Shown: positions 22,437 to 31,301 of the stretch, piece after piece | Numbering within the stretch: position 1 is the stretch's first letter | How the letters are laid out: each line of letters starts with the position of its first letter | Origin: Diplodia intermedia | Taxonomy: Eukaryota > Ascomycota > Dothideomycetes > Botryosphaeriales > Botryosphaeriaceae | Assembly (NCBI GenBank): GCA_021495925.1 | Contig: JAKEKT010000043.1 | Coordinates: 219,629 to 283,628 of the forward strand | Length of the DNA stretch: 64,000 nt | Reading direction: 5' to 3' | The notes under the pieces: generated by a model | The model's input: the letters and a program-made list of their open reading frames with translations, nothing else | Told to the model about the DNA's origin: nothing | The model's database searches: none | Position numbers and translations under genes: made by a program

Positions 22437-23806
22437 AATCACGACGAGTGCCACGGTTGGCGTTGATGCTCTTAAGCTCCGAGAATGGCGGAACGAGACG
22501 CACGGAGACCGCCTGCTCGTGGAGGAGACAGACCTGCTTGTCATGAATAGCGAAGTGGACGACGAGGAGGGCTACAAATGGTAGATGGCGAAAGTTGATT
22601 AATATTGGTCGAGAGAACGCGAGGACATGCACGCACGCACGCACGCACGCGCCTCGGGTGCGCCGAGAAAGGCAATGCGGAGGCGGTTGATGCCTCGTTC
22701 CGTCCCGCTGCAACGGGACCCACCCTCAGACGTCGGTCCTTTGAGGCGCTACAAAAAAAGCAGCTATTGTCGTCGTCTGTCCATCGTAATTCGGATGGCA
22801 CACAGCCTCTCTCTCGTTCTTGTTTTTCTCGTATTCCCAATGGCGCGGCGACGGCAGAATGCGGGAATTTGCGGGATTGGCGGGGAGGCGCGGGTTGTCG
22901 TTCGAAGACATGGATTTTCCCACAGGCGGGCTTCGGATAAAAGGTTGCGGGTGGCCAGCGTTATATAGGGAGAGCAAGTGGTTCCGGGTTGCCGTTGTTG
23001 CGGCTGAGACTGTCGTGCGTCTGGCCGGTGACTCCTTCCTTTCGCGCTGAAACCGAGGTCATTTATTCCCTTCTTACCAACAACGCCTCCCCCGGTTTTT
23101 GCACTCCGTCCGCATGGCCGTGATCTGTCATCCGCAGGACTGTGATTTGCGGAGAGTGCAGGTCAGAAGCCGTATCCGGCACGGCCAGCTGATCCCCCAT
23201 CGGCGGGTGTTCGCGGGCGTGGATTCCGAGCTGAGCAGGCAACGCCGGGCCAAGGCTGGATGGCGGCGAGCGCTGGGCGCGAAGTCGGAGGGGGCGGGTG
23301 GCGATGTGAGTCGATGAGCCGGAGGCCCGTTTTAACAGAGCTTTCTGCGGCGCAGGCAGGCCTCGAAGGCGCGCACAGCCGCCGCCCGAGTAAGAAGGCG
23401 CGGTCTGGCCGTTGGCGCTCGACGCCTGCCACGTACCCGACGCGGCCGCGAACGTCCAGCGCGCGCGCACAGCGTCTATTTCGCGCCGCACCACGTGGCT
23501 GGTGCCAAATATACGGCGGCGGCGGCCTATCAGACGCGGCGCTGACGGCAATTCCTCATCTTGGGCTGGCCGTTGCAAGATAAAAGGCCTCTGGAATCAG
23601 ACCACAAAGTGGGTCCGAGTTACGCTATTCGGAAAGCTTCGGTCAGCAGAGGCCAGCAACCATCACAAGGCGACTCTCCCCACTGCCCCTGCCCGCGCCT
23701 CGGAGATATTTATACCGCCCGCTGCCCCGGCCCCTCTTGCGCAGTTTCGTTTTGCTCGTCACTCCTTTTGCCCGTTTGCCGCCGTCGTTCGGTTTCCTTC
23801 GTCACC
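22437..23806. other. Intergenic region with an ACGC microsatellite
   Basis: About 1.37 kb with no gene recognised. A short (GCAC)n/(ACGC)n run occupies about 22629-22650. The 3' end (about 23690-23806) is pyrimidine-rich and TATA-poor and leads to the next ATG, with an ATATTTATA-like sequence at about 23704-23713 as the best core-promoter candidate. Confidence 0.45.
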
Positions 23807-24136
23807 ATGGTTCTCGGTCCGACCGCCCGCCGCTGGCTGCCCTACATGAACTTCACCGTCGCCGTGTCGGCCCTCGGCTTCCAGACGGGCGTGCTGTACC
23901 CGTGGCACGAGGAGCTGGACCGCGAGTTCAAGAAGCTGAAGGAGGAGCACAAGGAGCAGCTGCACATCTACCACGAAATGAAGCTCAAGCGCCTGGAGGA
24001 TCTGGAGCGGAAGGTGGCCGCCGAGCGCGCAGCCCATAAGGTACGCCAAAACCGTGGCCGACGCACGCGGACCTGGCTCACAGAACTGCAGGTCTCCCCT
24101 TGGCTGCCGTGGCAGCGCGAAGCCTCGCCCAACTAA
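23807..24136 (+). CDS. Small protein: one hydrophobic segment plus charged coiled coil
   Basis: I do not recognise the family. The ATG at 23807 has an excellent context (CACCATGG). The first 77 residues look strongly protein-like: MVLGPTARRWLPYMNFTVAV, then a hydrophobic stretch SALGFQTGVLYPW, then a continuous charged heptad-like helix (EELDREFKKLKEEHKEQLHI, LKRLEDLERKVAAERAAH). This looks like a single-pass organelle membrane protein with a coiled coil, which is inference. A likely intron starts at 24040 (AAG then GTACGC) and ends either at 24090 (51 nt, frame kept, stop at 24136, as annotated) or at 24082 (43 nt, different tail). Reading straight through also reaches the same stop. The product is therefore about 92-109 aa depending on splicing. 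Confidence 0.65.
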   Translation: MVLGPTARRWLPYMNFTVAVSALGFQTGVLYPWHEELDREFKKLKEEHKEQLHIYHEMKLKRLEDLERKVAAERAAHKVRQNRGRRTRTWLTELQVSPWLPWQREASPN

Positions 24137-25604
24137 GCCGCCCACGGACCGATCGGGCAACCGCTCACACGACGACACCGGCCGACATGGCGTTACCCGG
24201 GGCGCAGTCGCAGTGGAAGTCCAGACGCCGCCCACGCCCATACAAACGACCGCATACCCTCTGGAACAGTCTCTTTCGGCTTCTCGTCTCCTCATCTCCT
24301 AGACGCATAGACGCGCGGGCATTGCGCATGGTCTCCAGGCGTTGGAAGTGTTTTCTGCAGCAAGGGTTCCTCAGTAATTTCCTCGATACCCCTTTACACA
24401 AGTTTGCGCGCTTTCGTCGCCTACACGGCAAAACAAAACACACATAAAACCAGCAAACAAATGTCAAAACCACCTCAAGGCCATCAAGACCTTCGTCAAT
24501 GACCGGTGCCATGTGAGTCGCCGTGTGCCGCGCCTATGCTCGGCGGCCAGAAGACTTGGGCCGATATCGGCGCGCGGCCAGCACACTGCAGGAAAGCTTA
24601 TGAGGGCTCGTTCTAGGATCGGCTGACAGCACGCGACCGCCTGCGACGATTCATTTAGTAGTAGAATCTCAAGTGAGCAAAATTGTGCCACAGCCGCGCG
24701 CTGTCACGTGCTCGGTAGCCTCGGCTGGCATCATGGCTCCAGCTGCCTGATTGGGCAAGCGTGCTCGTCTTCCCGCCGTGTGGCGGTGGAACCGACAGCT
24801 GCTTCGCGGGACGCTACATGCAGTGATGGCAGTGATAGGAGCTCGTGTCCACTGGTAGAGCCCAACTCAATCGATCGTCTTCGGTGCTACCGGTCAGTGT
24901 CAGACTGGGATTGCAGGGATCTGCTTCGAAGAGCGCCAGCAGAGGCAGTAGTGCAAGAATAGCAACATGCAAGAATCCCCGGAATCACGGGCGTGAGGCT
25001 CTTGCTTTGCGGCGCAGCCAGCCGCGAACTATCACGGATGGCTCCGGACTGGCCCAGCCCCGCACATTGTTGCTGCCACCACCACTGCCACGCTGCCCCA
25101 CGACGTCACAAAAAGACCACCACACACCGTCTCGAATCCTTCCGGAGCTGGGTCGAGCCGACGGCTGCTCCTGAAAACCCGCATCATACATACCGCTGTT
25201 TCTTTCCTGTCTGAGCCGATCAGCGAATGGCGGCGCCGGAACGACGCAGATCGGTCGCATCACTTCCCGCCTTGCGCCGTAGCCCGTTTCGACTCCAGAG
25301 CCAAACCGGCTGACTCAGGCCGCGGCCTTCATGCGCCGGCAAACAATGACGACTTCGATTCATCTAAGCCGGCTGATCCGCCCGTGTCGACCGCTCCAGA
25401 TGAAGTCCGCCACGACAGCAGCTCCTGCCCGATTCCGCTAGCCCCAGAGCTGCTGTCGTGCTTGTTATCTCCGCCTTGCAAATAATGGCGCGACCTGCAA
25501 GGTACCTACCCGCAAGAGCGGAGCCCGCCCAGCTTAAAAGCCCGCCTCTGCGCGCCTCGGGGCTTGGGAGCCCACACTCGGCAGTCTTGGTGTTGCTTGT
25601 CACG
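24137..25604. other. Intergenic region
   Basis: About 1.47 kb between two plus-strand genes. No coding frame or RNA gene was recognised. A CTTAAAAG sequence at about 25533-25540, about 70 bases before the carboxypeptidase ATG, is a possible TATA-like element. Confidence 0.4.
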
Positions 25605-27599
25605 ATGAAGCCTTCGTTCGCATTGCTTAGCGCCGCCCTGCTCCCCTTCGCTGCCGCGAAGCAGGCCCGCGGCCCCCTGCACGCCTTCCAGCGCGCCGAC
25701 GAAGTCAAGAAGGCCTTCTTCGAGAAGCGCGATGCCGCCGCTCTCGACGCCCAAGCCGTCGCCGCCGAGCTGCCTAAGCTGCAGAAGCGTGCTTCGCCCT
25801 TCGCCACGGACAAGACGGAGCGTATGCAGCCCTCTTTGCCCCTGTTTGTTGGCTGAGACACTGATCACCGCTCCTGCAGCCTTCGCCGTGAACGGCACCA
25901 ACATCCCCGACGTCGACTTCGACATTGGCGAATCCTACGCCGGTCTGTTGCCCATCTCGGACAAGGCCAACGAGACGCGGAAGCTGTACTTCTGGTACGT
26001 GCGCTTGCTTGCCCTTACACCGCTTTAACGCTGATCAGAATTACCTAGGTTCTTCCCATCCACGAACCCTAACGCCACCGACGAGATTACCATCTGGTAT
26101 GCACTAACTCGCACATTGCCCTTCGATTGCATTTGTTGATTTTGTTTCCAGGTTCAACGGCGGCCCAGGTTGCAGTTCGCTCAGCGGCCTGCTGACGGAG
26201 AATGGTCCGTTCACGTGGGAGTCCGGCACCTACGCCCCGGTGCAGAACCCCTACACCTGGGTCAACCTGACCAACATGCTCTGGGTCGAGTAAGCTAAAC
26301 CCAAACCCCGCAATGCCATTCGTCTAACATGTTGCCCCCCACAGACAACCCGTCGGCGTCGGTTTCTCTCAGGGCGAGCCGGACATCACCAACGAACTCG
26401 AGCTGGCCAAGGAATTCGCGGGCTTCTACAAGTCCTTTGTCGACACCTTCGACACGCATGGCAGCGAGGTGTACATCACGGGCGAGAGCTACGCCGGCTT
26501 TTACGTGCCGTACGTCGCCAACGAGTTCCTGAACCGCAACGACACCGACTACTACAACCTGGCCGGCATCGCCATTAACGACCCCATCATCGGCGACGAA
26601 GTCCTGCAGCAAGAAGGTAAGATTCCCGAAAAAGAAAATAGGAAAAAAAAAAAGAACGCACATGCTCACACACGCACCCCAGTCATCGTCCCCCAATACG
26701 TCGACTTCTGGTCCAACGTCTTCTTCCTCAACGACAGCTTCACGAAGGACCTGCAGGCCCGCTCCGACGCCTGCAACTACACCTCGTACCTGGAAAAGTA
26801 CCTCACCTTCCCGCCGCCGCAGGAACCCTTCCCGCTGCTGCCGGACCCCTACTCTGACGAGGCCGTCGCGTCGTGCGACCTCTGGGACTACGTCTACGCG
26901 GCAGCGCTCGAGGTGAACCCGTGCTTCAACATCTACCACATCACCGAGACGTGCCCGCACGCGTACAGCGTGCTCGGCATCGTCAACAGCGGCGACTACT
27001 CGCCGCCGGGCGTCGAGGTGTACTTCAACCGCAGCGACGTCAAAGCCGCCATCAACGCGCCCGCCGACGCCAACTGGGCGCAATGCACGGACAAGAACGT
27101 CTTCGTCGGCGACGGCGGCGACCAGAGCCCGGGCCCGGCGCTGGACGGCACGCTGCAGAGCGTCGTCGAGCGCACCAACAACGTCGTCGTCGGCAGCGGC
27201 AACCTCGACTTCATCCTCTCCACCAACGGCACCCTGCTCGCCCTGCAGAACACGACGTGGAACGGCATGCGCGGCTTCCAGGAGTACCCCGCCAAGCCCT
27301 TTTACGCCCCGTATCACGCCGAGTGGAACGGCGGCGCGCTCGCCGGCGCGGGCTTGCTGGGGACGTGGGGCGCTGAGCGCGGGCTGACGTTCTATCAGAC
27401 GCAGCTCGCGGGCCACGAGCTCCCCGGGTATACACCCGGCGCTGCGTATCGCGCGCTCGAGCTGCTGCTTGGAAAGATTGAGGATTTGAGCCAGGTCGGC
27501 GATTTCACGACGCAGCCCGGCAGCGGGTATAATGACGGCAATGCGTCGGCGGTGCAGTTGAAGAGGAGTGGCGCGTTCGGCCTCGAGTGGCAGGCTTGA
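25605..27599 (+). CDS. Secreted serine carboxypeptidase (peptidase S10)
   Basis: Serine carboxypeptidase of family S10, which removes C-terminal residues from peptides at acid pH in the vacuole or outside the cell. Six exons (25605-25821, 25880-25994, 26049-26096, 26152-26289, 26345-26616, 26683-27599) give 568 aa with consistent phase. The N terminus MKPSFALLSAALLPFAAAK is a signal peptide, followed by a propeptide with KKAFFEKR and LQKR dibasic sites. The substrate-carboxylate motif FNGGPGCSS and WVEQPVGVGFS are created by splicing. The catalytic triad is Ser in GESYAG (about 221), Asp in GNLDFIL (about 439) and His in AGHELPGY (about 508). Nine or more Asn-X-Ser/Thr sites suggest heavy glycosylation. 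There is no C-terminal Ser/Thr-rich GPI signal, so it is probably soluble. The C-terminal GSGYNDGNAS-type tail matches fungal extracellular members. Confidence 0.96.
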
Positions 27600-29174
27600 T
27601 GGTAATATGGAAACGCTGTTTGCACCCCCGTTTGTTGGGGAATGGGTGGGCCTGGGGGCGGGGGTTAAGTAATAGTCGTCCACCCCCCGCGAAGGGGCTC
27701 GGTGGTGGCGGTGGTGGTTGTAGTGGTGGTGACGTATAACCTACATACGTAAAAGCTAATGTATTGCTATGAACTGGATGAACCTAAGTGTTTGCCTTGA
27801 TGGGTCCCGTGGGAAGCGGCGGTGTCTGTCCTCTTTTGATTGGGTTGGTCGTGGTGGACGAGAGATTTCATGCCATCGCAGTGATGTCGATGATGATGAT
27901 GATGCTGGCGATGTCGCGCCGGGCCCAGCGCCTCTTCGTTCCTTGATCGCCTCTTCGTTCCTTGATGACACTCGCTATGCCCCTCGGTCCCTCTGAGATA
28001 TTTTCCATCCCTTCGCTTCTCGACGATGATTCCTGCTGGGTGCTTTGGTACGCAGTGGACGGGTGGTGTGATTGAGGAGTAAAGGGATGGATGGTGTAGG
28101 CGTCATTGATTTATGTTGCTCCTGTATAACACAGCTACGGTTCCTTAATGCACAAGAGGAACCGCAAGGTCAACCCACCAGAGAGCAGGCAAGGCCTCGA
28201 CCGACGCTGCCAATAATGCTCAAAGAGCCATCGCCGATGACTTGTTCCAGGATGCCAGAATAGTCGCCGACGTCGCCGCTCTTCACGGTGATCGCTCATC
28301 CGACATCGAAATCAGAAGTATACTAGAGACGGGCGCCAACATGGCGCGGAAGACGACCGTTTCCCGGCCCTTGGCCGAACCCAGGGAATGGTCTGTCCCA
28401 ATTTCAAGACGCTGGAGCGAGATGGCGTACTGCACTAGATTAAGCATATGATGGAAATTTGAGCTCTCTACAGCCCGTCGGGGACGCCGTCTCTTCCCCT
28501 ACGCGCTTCTTACCCGGCGACAATATCGGGGCCGTACCGGCAGGCCGGGAGTAATGGCCCGGTTCAAAGCAGCTAAAATACACGCCATCCTGGCTGGCCT
28601 TATTATTGACTGATCCGCCTTTGTTTCCTCTGAGGGGCTGGGCATCCCTCGGCCAGCCGCTCTTATGCGTTCCGAGCGGGATGAGGGTCGGTTCGGATTC
28701 TGGTCCTGTTTCCTGTAGCTGTCTGCTGCCTGCTTTCCTCCGGCTAAATCTACGATTGCGTTAACATCGCCTTGATGAATTCGCTCATAAACACGCCTGA
28801 AGAATTTTGCGTCTCTTCCTGAACTGCTTTCATTTTGGCGTCCCTGTGTTTCTGCGCCAGCCACTTGAAGGTTCCTCCTGTACCAAGTGCAATACTTACA
28901 TCAACCCGGGTATGGGATGCGACTACTCACGCAAGCAGCGTTCAGATCCCAGATCTACGTAAGCACGGGGCGATACCATTGTGATCCCGGACTTCTGCAG
29001 CCCATTGATGTGCGATTAAACCATCAAAGGAGCAGACCAACATCACCAAGCCACAAACCTCCCTCGTGAATCATAGTCCATTGTCTTCTATGAAAGCAGT
29101 TCGTTCGTACGCCTTCCCATTTATCCCATCCCAATGCCTTTTGTACATGTCGTTTTTCTCCCTCATTGAGTCAT
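27600..29174. other. Convergent intergenic region, 1.6 kb
   Basis: Lies between the convergent 3' ends of the carboxypeptidase and the short-chain dehydrogenase. It has G/T-rich microsatellite-like DNA at about 27690-27735 and a short (GAT)n run at about 27886-27904. Open frames on both strands around 28240-28860 have no recognisable domain. Base composition drops to roughly balanced here, which would fit decayed repeats, but no terminal repeats or transposase motif could be seen. Confidence 0.4.
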
Positions 29175-30095
29175 CTAGAACGCAGTCCACCCATTATCCG
29201 CCGCGATGACCGCGCCGTTGATGCCCTCGGCATGATCGCTCACCAGATGCACAATCGTCTTAGCCAGCTTATCGACATCGACGTTGCCGGGCAAGATGTT
29301 GGCCAAGCTGGCGGCCGTCTGCTGGCCCTCCTCGTTGAAGTCGGCGGGGACGCTGCTCGCCAGGTTCGTCTCCATGGCGCCGGGCAGGATGGCGTTGCAG
29401 CGGATGCCGCGCTTCGCGTACGCCGCGGCCGTGTTCTTGGTCAGCCCGACGAGGCCGTGCTTGGCGGCCGTGTACGCCGCGCCTTTGGTGAAGAGCATGT
29501 GAGCAAGAGTGTCGGGGTCGAGGTGCTGGTACAAGTGGGCGCCGCCGCCCGCCGGCCCCACGGCCCCCACGGCGGCGCCCAGCACGGGGGCGATGGACGA
29601 CATACCTGCAGCGGCGCCGCGCGCGGCGGCGGCGGCGGCGACGTTGACGATGGCGCAGCCGCGCTGCGCCTTGGCGTCGCGCGACAGGAAGTGCCGCACG
29701 GCGTGCTTGGACATGAGGGCGGGCCCGGTCAGGTTGACGGCGAGCACGCGCGCCCACAGGTCCGCGTCGACGCTGTCGACCGGGTCGTAGCCGTCCATGA
29801 TGCCGGCGCAGTTGATGAGCACGTCGAGCCGGCCGAAGCGCCGGATGCAGTGCTCGACGGCGGCGGCCGCGCCCGTCTCGTTGGACACGTCCGTCACCGC
29901 CGTCGAGAGCTTGTCCAGCGGCCCCACGTGCCACAGCTTCTCGAAGTCATTCTCCGTCTCTTTGACCCGCTCTTCGTTGACGTCGCAGATGACGACTTTG
30001 GCTTTGTTGTCGCTGCAGGCTTTGACGATGGCGCGGCCGAGGCCGCCGGCGCCGCCGGTGACGAGGACGACTTTGTCTTGGAGGAGGGTGGGCAT
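29175..30095 (-). CDS. Short-chain dehydrogenase/reductase with hidden intron
   Basis: NAD(P)-dependent classical SDR. The open frame runs uninterrupted for 306 codons from the ATG at 30095. A 123-nt intron at 29605-29483 (donor CAG/GTATGT, branch-like CTCAC, acceptor AAAG/G) has a length divisible by three and no stop. Removing it deletes an unusual insert and leaves 265 aa, the normal SDR length. Cofactor motif VTGGAGGLGRA (about residues 11-21), VICDVNEE, INCAGIMDG and VNLTGP are intact. The active-site Tyr and Lys are in YTAAKHG. In relatives the catalytic Ser sits 13 residues before that Tyr (NIAS). Here the region is a run of six Ala codons, so Ser is replaced by Ala. Substrate is unknown and activity doubtful. 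A CATAAAG element lies about 115 bases upstream. Confidence 0.9.
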   Translation of the reverse strand: MPTLLQDKVVLVTGGAGGLGRAIVKACSDNKAKVVICDVNEERVKETENDFEKLWHVGPLDKLSTAVTDVSNETGAAAAVEHCIRRFGRLDVLINCAGIMDGYDPVDSVDADLWARVLAVNLTGPALMSKHAVRHFLSRDAKAQRGCAIVNVAAAAAARGAAAGMSSIAPVLGAAVGAVGPAGGGAHLYQHLDPDTLAHMLFTKGAAYTAAKHGLVGLTKNTAAAYAKRGIRCNAILPGAMETNLASSVPADFNEEGQQTAASLANILPGNVDVDKLAKTIVHLVSDHAEGINGAVIAADNGWTAF

Positions 30096-30587
30096 GGTGG
30101 GTGGTGGATGGAAGGAGGTACGGAGAATGGAATTGGGCGGGACGGTAGGAGGAAAGTGTACAGGTGAGTGCGGGAGAAAGGATGAAAAAGGCACCGAGTT
30201 GTCCGGGCTTTATGAGAGAAGGGCGCTGAAGCTTGAGCTCGAGCTCCTGAGCCCACTTCGCCGGCGTGGCAGTGAGCGGATTGACGTCTTGCCAGCTGGA
30301 GCTCATGCGGGTCTCTGCGGGGAACTCGAGGGCGGTCTGTCGGCGCGGGCGTCGGGGCCAATGGGGGGCTGAGGGCTGCGCAAGAGCGGTCAGTGTCTGT
30401 GTGTGCGGGACCCACCCGAGCCCTAGCATCCCGCTCGGCCCGACCGAATACGCCCATGGTGGCCTTTATTTGGAGCTTTTGAGGGGTTCCAGAATCTTGC
30501 TGCTTCCGACGTGCCGTGTTGATGGCATTGGCGGGGCTGCTGCTGTGGCGGTGTTGGACGCCTCAGCTGTTGCTGCTCTGACGTGGT

Positions 30588-30669
30588 GTTGTTGGCAGGA
30601 GCGACCGAACAGCTTCTTCCGCTTACCGATACGACACCTCCTCACCATCCACCCGGACCCGCACCATCA
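30588..30669 (+). repeat. Direct repeat, copy 1
   Basis: About 82 bases, from TGTTGGCAGGAGCGACCGA to CCACCCGGACCCGCACCATC. It matches copy 2 at 30927-31018 almost throughout, but lacks a 13-base block that copy 2 carries after GCGACCGA. The copies lie in the same orientation about 340 bases apart, in the promoter of the HET-domain gene. Confidence 0.85.
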
Positions 30670-30926
30670 TTTGGAGCCCAACGCGGGGAGCTGTCTGCAT
30701 CTTCATCGTTTAGAGCTCGGCTACCCTCTAGCATTCGGATACGTTCTCGGCTACCCAGCGGCATTCTCGAAGCCTAGCGATCGAGCAGCAGCAGCAGCGA
30801 TAGTGGTGACGAAGCATCCTCACTTTATTTCTACGACGACGACGATTACTACCGACATCGATACGAAATATCTGGTGGACTGCGGCTTCGCGGCGATTAC
30901 GTAGTCCAGAGAGAGGGGGGGATATC

Positions 30927-31018
30927 TGTTGGCAGGAGCGACCGATATGGGGTATTTCACAGCTTCTTCCGCTCATCGATACGACACCCCTCAGCATCCA
31001 CCCGGACCCGCACCATCA
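30927..31018 (+). repeat. Direct repeat, copy 2
   Basis: Second copy of the repeat at 30588-30669, same orientation. It carries 13 extra bases (TATGGGGTATTTC) after GCGACCGA and a few substitutions (GCTTACCGAT against GCTCATCGAT). The origin could be a local segmental duplication or the remains of a dispersed element. I cannot tell which from one locus. Confidence 0.85.
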
Positions 31019-31223
31019 GTGTGGTGTTCAGGCCAACTGTCGCTCAATTCCCCACCGACGCACTGCTCCACTCCACGGGCAACAGCACCTGTCTCATAAC
31101 AAGTGTATCTTTCGTAGAAGAGAACTCCGCCGGCTATTGTTGCAAGACTTCACCCGCTCCTGAGAGAACCGAAAGTCTTGAACCTTCTTCCACATCTTGA
31201 ACAGACTACTCCTCCTGATACAG

Positions 31224-31285
31224 GTCAGCTCTCTCCTTCATCACCGCTACCTGGCGATAGACTTGATGCTAAATCTCAGTTGCAG
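31224..31285 (+). other. Probable 5' leader intron of the HET-domain gene
   Basis: A 62-base interval begins CAG/GTCAGC, has a GCTAAAT branch-like sequence, and ends TTGCAG. It contains an in-frame ATG at 31266. If it is spliced, translation would begin at the next in-frame ATG, 31302, which has a strong context (CCCATGG). This is why I start the gene there. Confidence 0.5.
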
Positions 31286-31301
31286 GAGACCGAGAGCGCC
31301 C

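Larger units (their letters stand above)
30096..31301. other. Divergent promoter region carrying a direct repeat
   Basis: About 1.2 kb between the SDR start (30095, minus) and the HET-domain gene start (31302, plus). It includes two copies of an imperfect direct repeat and a probable 5' leader intron, both listed separately. Frames across it are rich in Arg, His and Thr with no domain. A (GAC)n-like run occurs near 30830-30850. Confidence 0.5.

Noticed and set aside
22629..22650. CRISPR-like or telomere-like repeat
   Set aside because: It is a plain (ACGC)n microsatellite. No spacers and no TTAGGG units.
26295..27683. 462-codon minus-strand frame opposite the carboxypeptidase
   Set aside because: Val/Glu/Gly-rich shadow of the S10 exons with no motif. 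The plus strand has the full catalytic triad.
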